In this document: in pieces, positions 53,409 through 63,648 of the stretch
Layout of the letters: each line of letters begins with the position of its first letter
Numbering within the stretch: the stretch's first letter is position 1
NCBI GenBank assembly: GCA_028287465.1
Contig: JAQBPO010000082.1
Coordinates: 1-64,000 of the forward strand
Length of the DNA stretch: 64,000 bases
Origin: Fibrobacterota bacterium
GTDB lineage: Bacteria > Fibrobacterota > Fibrobacteria > UBA11236
Direction: 5' to 3'
The notes under the pieces: model-generated
Database searches by the model: none
What the model was told of the DNA's origin: nothing
What the model saw: only the letters and a program-made list of their open reading frames with translations
Program-made: the position numbers and the translations under genes

Positions 53409-55145
53409 ATGATTTCAAGCAGGTTGAAAGCGTTGCTGGTCGGGGCGGCCGCGGTCTCGATGTCCGCGGGAGCCGTAAAGGCCCAGGATGCCCTGATGGA
53501 CAATTTCGAGGCCGGTACCAACCAGAACAAATTCATGTCCTATTGGTACTACTATAACGATGCGGTCAACCTGGGCACCTCCAAGGTGATCAGCTCCAAG
53601 CCCGGCACGGGAACGGAATTGCTCTTCGATCCGACCGTCTCCCTGGGAGCGGACGAGACCGGCGGCAAGGCCGCCAAGCTCGATTACGAGATGGGGCCGA
53701 CCCCGCTTTCCTGCGGGGGCACTTGCACCTTCGGGCAATTCGTCGGCTTCGGGACGGACTTCACGCCTACCAAGAAGGCCTTGGACCTCACCGGCGCGAC
53801 CAAGATCACCTACAAGGCCAAGGCCGCCGCGCCCACCGTCGTGGTCGTCCAGGTCTCCATCACAAGCGTCACTTCCCAGGCCGGCGATCAGCAATTCGCC
53901 GTGCATGAAGTGACCCACAATATCGGCACCTCCTGGAAGACCTACGAAGTGGCCCTTTCCGAAACCGCCCTGAAGGATGCGCTGAAGCAGCCGAGCTGGG
54001 CCAAGCCCGCGGTCCCCTTCAATCCCAAGGAAGTGGAGAAGATCGCCTGGAAGGTTTCCATGGACGCCGCCACCAATCCCCTCAAGGGCACCATCCTCAT
54101 CGACAGCGTGGTGGTCAGGAACTACACCTGGCCCAATCCTTACGCCTGCATGACCTGCGTGGGCCTTCCCGGCGCGGGCACCGGCGGCCTCCTCGCCGAC
54201 TTCGAATCCCTTCCCAAGAACCAGAACAAGGCGGGTTTCTACTGGTACGCCTACAATGACGCGGAAGGCCGCACGGTTTCGTCCCAGGCCGATTATTCGG
54301 AAATCTTCGGAGGCGTGACCCCGAACGCCCTGGTCCCGACCAAGCCCGACCTCACCATAGCCGGGGCCAAAGGCAATGCCGCCGGCGACGCGGCCTTCAT
54401 CGAATTCACCCTCGGGCCCACGTGGTTGCAGGGCGCCAATACCATCAAGCCTTTCGTGGGCGTGGGCACCCGTCTCTCCGACGAGCTGAACGTTTCGCAT
54501 TTCAACGCCTCCACTTCCACCGGCATCTCCTTCGATTACAAGACGACGGGAACGGACATCGATTACATCCGCATGGAAGCCAAGGACGAACGCAACCTGG
54601 GCGCCGGCATCGTGCATTTCACCTTGCTGCCCGGCACCAAGGGCGAGTGGAAGAGCGCGACCATCCCCTGGACCAAGATGCAATTGCCCGACTATGCGGA
54701 AGTCGCCCTGATCGCGGACCAGACCTTGCATACCAAGTCCCTGGAGCAGATACAGTGGACCTTCCAGGGCGATCCCAAGAAGACCGGCTCCATCGCCATC
54801 GACAACGTGAAGATGGTCGGCATGGCCAAGGTCGATACCAGCTTCGTAGGCCTGGTCGCTCCGGCCCGCAACGCTTCCTCCCATGGATTGTCCGCGATGG
54901 CGTCCGGGAATGCCCTCCAGGTGGCTTTCGCCTTCCCCGCCGGACGCAATATCGGGGTGGCCGAGTTGCTGGATACCCGCGGCAAGGTGGTCTCCCGCGA
55001 GAACCTGGACCTCCAGGGCGGCGCGCGAACCTTCGCGATGCCCTTGGCCGGCAAGGCCTCCGGCGTGCACTTCCTCCGCCTCAAGACCGTGAACCAATCC
55101 GGCCGCGTCTCGGATGCGCATAGCCGCCTGACCTTGCTGAACTGA
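53409..55145 (+). CDS. Secreted double CBM11-like carbohydrate-binding protein
   Basis: This 578-residue protein has a signal peptide (ending GAVKAQ) and no catalytic domain. It has two CBM11/CIA30-like jelly-roll modules, about 29-235 (LMDNFEAGTNQNKFMSYWYYYND in parts; KTYEVALSE; ILIDSVVVRNY) and 243-470 (LLADFESLPKNQNKAGFYWYAYND in parts; KSATIPWTKM; IAIDNVKMVGM). CBM11 modules of cellulases bind single beta-glucan chains. The modules are joined by a Cys-containing linker (YACMTCVG). The last ~80 residues are a FlgD/T9SS-like module (GVAELLDTRGKVVSRENL, GVHFLRLKTV). It lies between the GH8 and GH9 genes and may anchor or present substrate to them. Confidence 0.85.
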   Translation: MISSRLKALLVGAAAVSMSAGAVKAQDALMDNFEAGTNQNKFMSYWYYYNDAVNLGTSKVISSKPGTGTELLFDPTVSLGADETGGKAAKLDYEMGPTPLSCGGTCTFGQFVGFGTDFTPTKKALDLTGATKITYKAKAAAPTVVVVQVSITSVTSQAGDQQFAVHEVTHNIGTSWKTYEVALSETALKDALKQPSWAKPAVPFNPKEVEKIAWKVSMDAATNPLKGTILIDSVVVRNYTWPNPYACMTCVGLPGAGTGGLLADFESLPKNQNKAGFYWYAYNDAEGRTVSSQADYSEIFGGVTPNALVPTKPDLTIAGAKGNAAGDAAFIEFTLGPTWLQGANTIKPFVGVGTRLSDELNVSHFNASTSTGISFDYKTTGTDIDYIRMEAKDERNLGAGIVHFTLLPGTKGEWKSATIPWTKMQLPDYAEVALIADQTLHTKSLEQIQWTFQGDPKKTGSIAIDNVKMVGMAKVDTSFVGLVAPARNASSHGLSAMASGNALQVAFAFPAGRNIGVAELLDTRGKVVSRENLDLQGGARTFAMPLAGKASGVHFLRLKTVNQSGRVSDAHSRLTLLN

Positions 55146-55154
55146 TCGCTATTG

Positions 55155-55185
55155 AAAGGCCCCCTCCCCCTCTGTGGGGCCTTTT
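55155..55185 (+). terminator. Probable intrinsic terminator after the CBM11-like gene
   Basis: AAAGGCCCC (55155-55163) pairs with GGGGCCTTT (55176-55184) and runs into TTTT at 55182-55185. It lies 10 bases after the stop and 72 before the GH9 start, so the GH9 gene probably has partial or separate expression. Confidence 0.7.
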
Positions 55186-55256
55186 GACCCCGTCCGCCGT
55201 TCCAGCCCCACCGGAATGGCGTGGCGGGGTCTCCCTTCCAGCCGAAAGAGCCACCC

Positions 55257-57869
55257 ATGCCCTTCACCTTCCGTTCCATCCTATCCGGCCTTCGCATCCC
55301 ATCGAACCTTTTCCCGTCCGCCTTGCTGGCCTCGGCCCTGGCTTGCGCCTCATCGGCCCCGGCCCAGGATTGGGGCTCCCTGCAGAACCTCCTGATCCGT
55401 TTTTACGGATTCCAGCGCGCGGGGGACAAGGCCTTCGATTCCCATAATCCCTTCTACAAGACATCGCCCTATCCGCATTCCCAGGACAACCACCAGGGCA
55501 AGGATCTGAGCGGCGGCTGGTACGATGCCGGCGACTTCGTGAAATTCGGATTGCCCCTCGGCTACTCGGTCTACACCTTGCTGAAAGGCTACGATGTCTT
55601 CCCCAATGCCTACGATGATCTCGATTCCTGGGACTATAAGGGGGCCAAGGACAATATCCCGGACGTGCTCGGCGAGGCGAAGCTGGCTACCGATTACCTG
55701 ATCAAGGCCGTCATTTCCGAAGGCGTGGTCGTCACCGACGTTGGCAACGGGGCGCAGGATCACCAACAGCTGAACGAGAGCGGGTACGCGAACTCCCAAC
55801 GGACCAGCCCGCGATCGGCGACGGTGGGCACGGGGGCCGATGTCGCGGGACTGTACGCGGCCTCCCTAGCGCTCATGGCGAAATTGTACAAGCCCTACGA
55901 TTCCGCCTACGCCGCGATCTGCCTGGCAAAAGCCAAGGACGCCTTCAAGTTCGGGCTTTTGAACCAGAAGCTTTCCGTCCAGCAGGGGAACGCCTCTTAC
56001 TATTCCACCAAGACCTTCGCGGACAAGATGGCCTGCGGCGCGATCGAACTGTACCGCGCCACCGGCTCCGTGGAATACCTGACCCATGCCCAGGCCTTCC
56101 AGGCCAAGGTCGCGTCCCATTTCTTCGTCCTCGGGTACGCCAATGTCGGGGACCTGTCCGCTTTCGAGCTGGCACGATTGGGGTACGATACCTACCAGGC
56201 GGTCTGGATGACCGACGTGGATCTTTCCCTGAGCCGCGTCGTCACCGCCGCCTCGGCCCCGGAGCTCATCAAGGGCGCCTTTATCCGTTCCGATTGGGGC
56301 AATGCGGGCCATGCCGCCGCGGCCGCGTTCTCGGCCGCCCTTGCCTTCCAGCTCACCGGCGCGAACGCCTACCGGGACTTCGCCATCAACCAGATGAAAT
56401 GGGTGGCCGGTATCGCGCCCTTCAAGCAATCCTATATCGTCGGGTACCTGAACGGTCCCACGGCGCCCCACCATCGCAATGACGTTTCCATGTCCAACGT
56501 CGCCCGCTTGAAAGGCGGGATCGTATCCGGCCCCACGCCCACCGGCACGTTCAACGATACCAAGCCGGAAGCCTCCGGATGGAGCTTCGACGGGAACAAT
56601 TCCGCCAATTACAAGAACACGGAGGTGGCGCTGGACTACAATGCCGCCGCCGTCGGCGCCGCGGCCTTCATCCGCGATTACCTCAATCCGCCCGCGGGCG
56701 TGGTCCGTATCGTCACGGGCGTGAAGGCGACGCCGGACAACGTGGACTTCAATACCCAGACGACGACCATCACCTTCGAACTCGAGACCGCCTCCGCGTG
56801 GAAGCTGGCCCTCTCCGGACGCGTCAGCAAGGCGAAGAAATCCTTCACGGGCACGGGGACCGCCGGCGCCGCCAAATGGTCCGGGGAAGCCGATGAAGGC
56901 GCCTTCACGGCGGGCGAAACCGTGGACCTGATCCTGGAAAGCCCGGTCATCGCCTCGTACCATCTTTCCCGCGCCAAGGGAAACCTTTACATAACGGCCG
57001 TGAAGAAGGAGGCCTTCCGCGCGGAAGACATCGTCCTGGACGATTTCGAGGATGCGGATTCCCTGAACGCGTTCAAGGGCCCCTGGTCCGTCTTCACGGA
57101 CAAGGCCGCCAAGGGGACCTCCTATGCCAACCCGGCCGGCTTCGGTCCCGCCATGTTCGCGTCCGGCGAGGCGGGATCCAAATGCATCAGCGTACGCCTG
57201 GTAGGCGCCGCCGGAGCCCCCAAGCCCGTGGCCGGCATCCGCACCGTATTCAATCCCGCGGGAACGGCCGTCGGGCTCGGACCGGCGAAAAGCGTAGTCT
57301 TCGACGTGAAATCATCCGCGGGAGGAACCTTCCGGGTCGAGTTGGAACAGAGCGATATCGCGGACATGGCCTTCCACGGCTTCCAGGCCACGGTCGGGAA
57401 CGATCTATGGAACCGGATCCGGATCCCTTTCACGGCCTTTTCCCAACCGGCTTGGAAGACCCAAGCCAAGGGATTCAATCCGAACTCGGTGACGGCCTTG
57501 CGCTTCGCCTACTACGGCGAGGGAACGGTCCGGTTGGACCTCGATAATATCCGGATGGAAGGGATGAAGATTGGGCCTGCGGGGATAAAGGCGTTCGCGG
57601 GTCCCGGCCGGAGCAAGACCGTTGAAGGCCTACGCATCTCGCCCGCTTCCCTGGAATACCGGTTCCGGCCCGGGATACCGGGAGCCTCGTGGAGGGCGGA
57701 AGTCCTGGACCTGGAGGGCCGGGTACGGTATGCCAAGGATCTCGGAAAGGTGGCCATGGGATCCCCGGTTTCCCTGACGGGATGCCGCCTGGAACGAGGC
57801 CGTTATTTCCTGCGGCACATCGCTGAATCCGGCCGGGCGGAAATCCCTTTTTCCCTCTTGGTTCTCTAG
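55257..57869 (+). CDS. Glycoside hydrolase family 9 cellulase with CBM11-like module
   Basis: This 870-residue secreted enzyme has a signal peptide ending SSAPAQ (37). The GH9 domain (about 38-480) has the catalytic Asp90 and Asp93 in GGWYDAGDFVKF, the APHHRNDVS substrate motif and the acid Glu456 in NTEVALDYNA. An Ig-like segment follows (about 485-590), then a CBM11-like module (about 600-775; LDDFEDADSLNAFKG, VRLDLDNIRMEGM). The end (WRAEVLDLEGRVRYAKDL, GRYFLRHI) is sorting-type. ATG 55257 has AAAGAG upstream. GH9 enzymes cut beta-1,4-glucan by inversion, often processively. It shares its binding module with the upstream gene. Confidence 0.95.
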   Translation: MPFTFRSILSGLRIPSNLFPSALLASALACASSAPAQDWGSLQNLLIRFYGFQRAGDKAFDSHNPFYKTSPYPHSQDNHQGKDLSGGWYDAGDFVKFGLPLGYSVYTLLKGYDVFPNAYDDLDSWDYKGAKDNIPDVLGEAKLATDYLIKAVISEGVVVTDVGNGAQDHQQLNESGYANSQRTSPRSATVGTGADVAGLYAASLALMAKLYKPYDSAYAAICLAKAKDAFKFGLLNQKLSVQQGNASYYSTKTFADKMACGAIELYRATGSVEYLTHAQAFQAKVASHFFVLGYANVGDLSAFELARLGYDTYQAVWMTDVDLSLSRVVTAASAPELIKGAFIRSDWGNAGHAAAAAFSAALAFQLTGANAYRDFAINQMKWVAGIAPFKQSYIVGYLNGPTAPHHRNDVSMSNVARLKGGIVSGPTPTGTFNDTKPEASGWSFDGNNSANYKNTEVALDYNAAAVGAAAFIRDYLNPPAGVVRIVTGVKATPDNVDFNTQTTTITFELETASAWKLALSGRVSKAKKSFTGTGTAGAAKWSGEADEGAFTAGETVDLILESPVIASYHLSRAKGNLYITAVKKEAFRAEDIVLDDFEDADSLNAFKGPWSVFTDKAAKGTSYANPAGFGPAMFASGEAGSKCISVRLVGAAGAPKPVAGIRTVFNPAGTAVGLGPAKSVVFDVKSSAGGTFRVELEQSDIADMAFHGFQATVGNDLWNRIRIPFTAFSQPAWKTQAKGFNPNSVTALRFAYYGEGTVRLDLDNIRMEGMKIGPAGIKAFAGPGRSKTVEGLRISPASLEYRFRPGIPGASWRAEVLDLEGRVRYAKDLGKVAMGSPVSLTGCRLERGRYFLRHIAESGRAEIPFSLLVL

Positions 57870-57878
57870 GCCCGCCGT

Positions 57879-58595
57879 TTACCGTGCCGGGGCGATGCTC
57901 TTCTTAAGGGCCACGTTCTCCAGGACGATTTTATCCGCTCCCCGCTTCACGAGCCGCAACATGGCCTTGGCCAGATCCACCGAAGTGATCATGGTGGACG
58001 GCGCGATGAAGTTGACGATGGGGTAGAGCGGGATGACCAACCGCTCGAAAAAGGCCGGGTTCTCCTTCTTGTGGACGGGGATGATGCCCCCGGGCCTTGC
58101 GATGTAAAGCTTCTTGAAGGGCAACCGCTTCAGATTGTTCTCCGCCTTGCCCTTGACCCGGGCGAAAAGCGTGCGGCTCTTTTCCTGGGAGTCCGCGCCC
58201 ATGCCGCTCAGGAATACGAAGGTGAGGGCCGGGTTGGCGCTAAGCATGGCCTGCGCCGCGGTCACCACGTACTCATAGGTGATCCTGATGTATTCGTCCT
58301 CCTTGACCTGGGACTGGGAAATCCCCAGGCACCAGATACAGGCGTCATGCGCCTTGAACACTTCGGTCAGGGAGGAGTAGTCCCGGTAATTGTCGTGCAG
58401 GACGATCTTGAGCTTGGGATGCTGGATGGGAAGCGGCCGCCGGACGATGGCGGTTACCTGGCTGATGCCTTCGTCGAGGATGGCCTGGCGGACCACCTCG
58501 GAGCCGGCGAGGCCGGTGGCCCCGGTGACCATGATCTTCCGGGGGCGCTCCTGGGCATTTCCGTCTTGCCTGGTTTCCTCTTGCCTGTTTTCCAT
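57879..58595 (-). CDS. NAD(P)-binding atypical SDR (NmrA/HTATIP2-like)
   Basis: This 238-residue Rossmann-fold protein has MVTGATGLAGSEVVRQ (TGxxGxxG), AIVRRPLP at the end of beta2, FVFLSGMGAD near the catalytic site and YIARPGGIIP. It fits the NAD(P)H-binding atypical SDRs. Substrate unknown. A polar N-terminal stretch of about 20 residues precedes the fold and may be an over-extended start; no ribosome site is clear. It follows the large GH9 gene by 27 bases on the same strand. Confidence 0.85.
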   Translation of the reverse strand: MENRQEETRQDGNAQERPRKIMVTGATGLAGSEVVRQAILDEGISQVTAIVRRPLPIQHPKLKIVLHDNYRDYSSLTEVFKAHDACIWCLGISQSQVKEDEYIRITYEYVVTAAQAMLSANPALTFVFLSGMGADSQEKSRTLFARVKGKAENNLKRLPFKKLYIARPGGIIPVHKKENPAFFERLVIPLYPIVNFIAPSTMITSVDLAKAMLRLVKRGADKIVLENVALKKSIAPAR

Positions 58596-58622
58596 TAGGC
58601 AAAACTAATCATTACCCGGCGG

Positions 58623-61600
58623 TCAGGGGCTGCGGAGCAGGCCGAATATCCTTTTCCCCTCGGTGGATTGCGGATCGCCATCGGTCGGGAAAAACGTCAG
58701 TTTCCAGGCATGGACATAGGCGCCGGTAGCCGCCGTATTGCCGTTGTCCGCGGTGCCGTTCCAGAGCAGCAAAAGCCGGCGGCTGCCCGCCGTCGTGCCC
58801 GGTTCCAGGGTGGCGAAGTCCTTCGGGGCGATATCCAGCCGGACCCGGGTGACGAAGTGCCCCAGATTGTCGTAGACACCCAGATGGACCTTGAAGGGAT
58901 GGGTGGACTCGACCATCAAGCCTCCGGAGCGTCCCCGGTCCGGAAGCGCCGGAACCAGGGGCAGGTCGGCCGGGGCCTGGCCTATGGTTCCCATGGCACC
59001 GGGCCCGGCATAGACCGTCCACCGGGGACCCTGGGGGATCGAGGGGAGATTCGCGATCCCGCCCGGCGAAACGCCTTCCACGGTATAGGCGAGGGGGGAA
59101 TGGATTCGCAAGGGCACGCGGACATTGGCGCGATTGAGCTGGGCATTCCCCAGGGTGTCGGAAACCGCGGCCTCGGGATCCAGCCAAAGCGAATCCCCGG
59201 CCTTGGGCACGGTGGCAAGGCCCGTAGCCGCCGCGGGCGTGGACACGACGGTGAAAAGGTAGGCGGTCTCCCCATCCCGCACTCCGACCGCATCTACCTT
59301 CCGGACCCCTTCGACCGTGATTCCGTAGAAGGAACCATCCGCCTGGCGAAGGGCGGGGAAGGCGAACCGTCCCAGGCCGGCGGTCCGGATGGGTTCGGAC
59401 AGGATGATCTGGAGGGAATCGGGGGCGCCCCGGATGCCCCTCCGGAGGACGGCCCGCCGCAATACCGGAGCGACCAGGTCCCGTAGCGGATACGCACCGG
59501 GCCGCAGCATGCCGGTGGAGTCCGTGGCGGGGCGGGGAATGGCAAGGGTATCCTTGCCCGCCAGGACCGGGATGGCGTTCGGCCGCAAGGGCATGCGCAG
59601 GGTATCTCCTGAGATACGGGGGGCGCCGGCTCCGGCCGCGGTCGTCGCGAATCCCGACGTCATCGAGCAGGCACCCATCTGTTCGGCGGCGAAGGCGGGT
59701 AGGGGGCGCGCCTCCAGCGTATCCAGCATCAGGACAAGGCCGTCCGCGAATCCATCCGCATCGGCATCGGCCAGCCCGGCGCTCTTGATGTTGACCACGG
59801 GAAAGGCGAAGATATCATAGGTCTCGGTCATGATTTCGCTCGGCAGCCACTCCGGCCTGACCGCGATCGCCTTGACCGTCGCCGGTCCTTTCAGGACGAT
59901 GGGGCCAAGGTACCGGATGGAGCCGGCCGCACCTGGGGAGGGAGCCTTTCCGTCCAGGGTGTACCAGATGACCGCGTCCGCGGTTTCGGTCGCTAACCCG
60001 ACCGCGATGGAATCCGTGGCCGCGCGTCCCGCGGGATCCGCGGTAGGCCGGGCGACCTGGGAGGGCGGCAGGGCGGGGCCTTTTTTCCAGTTCAGGATCA
60101 GCTTCCTCGCCTCCACGGCGCAATGCACCGTGTCCCAGGCGATGATATCGAAGACATTGGTGCCTTCCGCCAGAACGACCTGATGGCTGAAGGTCAGGGC
60201 CCCGTTCGCGTCCCGCTTCAGTTCCGATTCGGGCAGGGTGGCGCCGTTCACCACCACCTCATCCACGCGCCCATCCGGGGATACCGAGGCCTTGCCGGAC
60301 AGGAGGACCGATCCGGTTTCCCGGCGCAGGTCCAGGCGCTCCTCAGGGCTCGCGACCGGCGAGGTCAACTCCAAGGTAACGGCCCGATCCACATGCAAGG
60401 GATCCGCTGCGCCGTCCGGCGCGTGGCCGAAGACGTGAACGCCTTTGTAATACGCGGTGATATACGGGTCTTCGACGTAGGAGAGGATCTTCACCCCGTT
60501 GACGGTTTCGATCATTTCCGGCCCGCCATAAGCGCCGCTCTCCCCTTTGGAAAGGTCCACCCCGGCGAAGTCCACGGGATCGGCCGGCCTTGAATGCGCT
60601 CGGATCGACCAGGCATCCTTCAGGCCCGCGAAAGGGAAATCCCCCCATCCGCCGGATCCGGAATTGATCTGCAATTCGAAACGCGCCCTCCCCGCCACGG
60701 GCAGGATGGAGTTGAGGGTGATGGGGAAGTACCAGATGCCGTCCATGCCCGGCACCGCCTTCGGCGCGCCGTAAGCGATGTCCAGGGCCGCGGGGATCCC
60801 GGTCACGCCGAAGACCTGATTGTCGAAGCCCTTGGCGACCAGGGCGGCGGCCGTTGCCGCATCGGCGGAGAAATAGAACCGCAGTTCCAGGCCCTGGTAG
60901 GCCTGGTTCTCGTTGTTCGACACATCCACGTAGAAATGCGCGCTCTGGCCCTTATTGGCTTTCCCCGTCGGTTTGATGCGGATGGTATAGTCGACCAGCA
61001 CCTGGGTGGTCCCCAGGGAATACAGGTTCCCGCCATTGTCGTCCTTGGCCGCCCCCGAGAGGACCCGGAACCAATAGCGGGTGGCCGGTTCCAGATCCCG
61101 CAAGGTGACCCGATGGAACAGGGTGGGGAGGCCCCCGTCATCGGGGCTCCTGGTTGAGCCGAGGTCCTTGGTCTTTCCGTAATCCACCTGGCTCGAATAG
61201 GGGCCGTTGCGGGTCCACCACGTCACCAAGGCCGATTCATGGGTTTCGTTGCAGACCTTGACGCCGGTGATGGCCGCCAGGGGAAGGGAGGACTGGGTCG
61301 TGAACGTATAGAAGGCTCCGCCGTTCTTGTCCGTCGAGACGTTGCGCCGGATGTCGATGCCCTGCAACCAGAACCAATAGGTGGTATTCGGGGTCAGGCC
61401 CTTGATGTCCACGCGCTTATCCCGGGAGAGATCGGCGGCGGGCAGGACCTGCAGCACCTTGCCTCCGGGGGCGTCCAACAGGTACAGGGTATCGCGCGAC
61501 AATTCATCCGTCGTCCAGGTCACCAGGGCGGATTCCGTTTCCGGGAAGGCATTCACGTTGCGGAACTTCGGCCCCGCCTTGTCCTCCGGCAGATCCATGG

Positions 61601-63557
61601 CCAGCATCTGGGCCGGGATCAGCAATTGGGAGGAGAAGTCGATGCAGGTTTCCGTATTGGTGTAGAGTTCCCAATCGTCGATCAAGGTCGCGCCGGGCTT
61701 GCAGCCGCCCATCAAGGCTCCCTTGGGGCTCCTGTAGGCGTAGGGGAGGCCTCCGGCATTGTAGCCTTCCGGGTTGGCCGCGCGGTTGTGGGGATGCTGG
61801 AGGTTCTTCTCGCCCGTCCCCATGATGAAGCTGATGTCCCACGGGTTCATGCCCAGGTTGTAATTCAGGTTGTCCATGCCGATATCATGATAGGCGCGAT
61901 CGCCGGTCAGATCCCAATACATGAAGAGTTCGGCCACGATCCCCATATTGTAGCGGTTGAATCCCCAGTCCACGGAGGTGAAGACCCCATGGTAGGGCTC
62001 GTCCGCATGGATGCCGGGCGCGGGATTTCCCGAGCCGTTGGAACCGATGCGGATGCTGTTGTAAAGGGCCGCGATGCAATCCTTCCTCAGGGAATCGGCG
62101 ACGGCGGGCGTAAGGCCATAGCTCGCGGCCGTGCCGGGGGATTCCGTGATGAGCTTGGCCAGGCCGTACAGCACGAAGGCGTGGACGTTCTCGTAGTCCG
62201 TGGTCCAGCCGCCATGGTGGAACGGGGAGTTGGCCATGATCCCTGCCGGGAATTCGCCCTGGTTGAAAACGGCGGTGGCGTTCTTCCCGAGCGCCGGGTT
62301 CTCCAGGAGATCGAACTTGTACCTGGCGTCCTTGGTCGCGAACCACAAGGCGAGCGCGGCGAGGCCTTCATCATCCTTGGTCTGGCCCGCTCCCGGATAG
62401 CAGCATGGCATGGCGGTGGCGGTCGATCGACGCGCCGTCACGATCCTGGCATAGATGTCGGCGGCGGCGGCCAGGCATTCCTTGGCATAGGCGGGATCGA
62501 ACGGCTCCCAACCCCATGCGAAAAGGGCCAGGGAGGCCGCATAAAGCCCGGCCACGTTGCTGCCGATGCCGGCGGAGACGGGCCGGGCCGGTCCGCCCTT
62601 GCTTACCGGCTGGGCATCCTGCTTTTCCGGTACGTCCCAATAGGAATGATCCATCCCGGGGCCCATGCCGACGCTATGGTACATGTCCCCTTTTTCGAGG
62701 AGGCCGTTCGCCTTGGAGGCGCGGTACAGGTTCAGGATATAATCCGCGCCTACCTTCGCCTCATAGAGCACGTCCGGGATCCCGTCCGTCCCGAAAGGGA
62801 GGGTGTCGTCATACGAAGTCCCGTAGAAATCCTCGCCCTTCTGCGGCCACAGGGCGTAGGTCAGGGAAAGGGTCACGGCCGCATAGGCTACGGTTTCGCT
62901 GTACTTGCCGTGATCGCCGCAGTCATGCCATCCTCCGGTAAGCTTCCCCGCGAAGGAGGCCCCCAGCGCGTCCCCGTCCTTGAGATGGCAGGCTCCGTGC
63001 ATCCAACTGTGGGTGGCCCCGCAGCGGTTGGAACCGAAGAATTTCAGGGAGGTTTCCAGGATCTGGTTATAGACCTTGGGATCGATCCGGAAGGACGCGG
63101 AGGTGTCCTTGCCGCAAGCGATGCGGTATTGCCCGGGCGCCTGGAAGGCGGAGAAGTCGGCGCGGTAGAGGTTTTCCGCGCGGGCGGGGCGGGAGAAGGC
63201 GTAGAGGTCGGTGATGGAATTGTATGCGCCGCGGATGTTCATGGCGCCGCCGGTATAGGAGCCAATCGATTTCAGGGTTCCGCTGAAGACGGCCGCGCGG
63301 GTCCTGGCGTCCAGGACGGTAAAACCCGTTCCGGAAGGATCGGCGATGAGGGCGGTCTTGTTCGGGTCCGCGGGGCGGTATCCGACCTGATTGAGGCGGA
63401 TGTTCCGGACGAGGAGGTTGAGCGAATCGCTTTGGCGGCGGGAGCAGGTGGCGCAGGTCCGGTCGATGGCGACTTGCGCGGTAGAGGCTGCCGCGAAAAG
63501 GAGAACGGCGGAATGGATAAGGAAAAACCAACGGTAAACCGGGGAGAGTGTACGCAT
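58623..63557 (-). CDS. Large modular GH9 cellulase with FnIII and binding modules
   Basis: This 1644-residue protein has a signal peptide (ending AASTAQ), a Cys pair (CATCS), and an N-terminal Ig-like CelD_N domain (about 50-160; IRLNQVGYRPADPNK). The GH9 domain (about 165-650) has both catalytic Asp in GGWHDCGDHGKY, HPHNRAA and the acid Glu in NTETCIDFSSQ. Two FnIII modules follow (about 660-860; ESALVTWTTDEL, ESALVTWWTRNGP), then a CBM3-like module (about 865-1000; ELRFYFSADAA, SGSGGWGDFPF), an Ig-like part, a chitobiase-C-like module (about 1165-1235; VIWYTLDGKAPSPG) and a FlgD-like end (KVHLGVYDNLGHFV, NGTADNGNTAATGAYVHAW in parts). It is over twice the usual GH9 length. Confidence 0.93.
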   Translation of the reverse strand: MRTLSPVYRWFFLIHSAVLLFAAASTAQVAIDRTCATCSRRQSDSLNLLVRNIRLNQVGYRPADPNKTALIADPSGTGFTVLDARTRAAVFSGTLKSIGSYTGGAMNIRGAYNSITDLYAFSRPARAENLYRADFSAFQAPGQYRIACGKDTSASFRIDPKVYNQILETSLKFFGSNRCGATHSWMHGACHLKDGDALGASFAGKLTGGWHDCGDHGKYSETVAYAAVTLSLTYALWPQKGEDFYGTSYDDTLPFGTDGIPDVLYEAKVGADYILNLYRASKANGLLEKGDMYHSVGMGPGMDHSYWDVPEKQDAQPVSKGGPARPVSAGIGSNVAGLYAASLALFAWGWEPFDPAYAKECLAAAADIYARIVTARRSTATAMPCCYPGAGQTKDDEGLAALALWFATKDARYKFDLLENPALGKNATAVFNQGEFPAGIMANSPFHHGGWTTDYENVHAFVLYGLAKLITESPGTAASYGLTPAVADSLRKDCIAALYNSIRIGSNGSGNPAPGIHADEPYHGVFTSVDWGFNRYNMGIVAELFMYWDLTGDRAYHDIGMDNLNYNLGMNPWDISFIMGTGEKNLQHPHNRAANPEGYNAGGLPYAYRSPKGALMGGCKPGATLIDDWELYTNTETCIDFSSQLLIPAQMLAMDLPEDKAGPKFRNVNAFPETESALVTWTTDELSRDTLYLLDAPGGKVLQVLPAADLSRDKRVDIKGLTPNTTYWFWLQGIDIRRNVSTDKNGGAFYTFTTQSSLPLAAITGVKVCNETHESALVTWWTRNGPYSSQVDYGKTKDLGSTRSPDDGGLPTLFHRVTLRDLEPATRYWFRVLSGAAKDDNGGNLYSLGTTQVLVDYTIRIKPTGKANKGQSAHFYVDVSNNENQAYQGLELRFYFSADAATAAALVAKGFDNQVFGVTGIPAALDIAYGAPKAVPGMDGIWYFPITLNSILPVAGRARFELQINSGSGGWGDFPFAGLKDAWSIRAHSRPADPVDFAGVDLSKGESGAYGGPEMIETVNGVKILSYVEDPYITAYYKGVHVFGHAPDGAADPLHVDRAVTLELTSPVASPEERLDLRRETGSVLLSGKASVSPDGRVDEVVVNGATLPESELKRDANGALTFSHQVVLAEGTNVFDIIAWDTVHCAVEARKLILNWKKGPALPPSQVARPTADPAGRAATDSIAVGLATETADAVIWYTLDGKAPSPGAAGSIRYLGPIVLKGPATVKAIAVRPEWLPSEIMTETYDIFAFPVVNIKSAGLADADADGFADGLVLMLDTLEARPLPAFAAEQMGACSMTSGFATTAAGAGAPRISGDTLRMPLRPNAIPVLAGKDTLAIPRPATDSTGMLRPGAYPLRDLVAPVLRRAVLRRGIRGAPDSLQIILSEPIRTAGLGRFAFPALRQADGSFYGITVEGVRKVDAVGVRDGETAYLFTVVSTPAAATGLATVPKAGDSLWLDPEAAVSDTLGNAQLNRANVRVPLRIHSPLAYTVEGVSPGGIANLPSIPQGPRWTVYAGPGAMGTIGQAPADLPLVPALPDRGRSGGLMVESTHPFKVHLGVYDNLGHFVTRVRLDIAPKDFATLEPGTTAGSRRLLLLWNGTADNGNTAATGAYVHAWKLTFFPTDGDPQSTEGKRIFGLLRSP

Positions 63558-63648
63558 CCCGGGGTTAGTGTGAAGACGCGCCCCCAGGGTTCGGAGGAAC
63601 CCGCGCCTTCAGGCGGGGAATGATGGGTTATCGGCGACCCAAAAGGAA

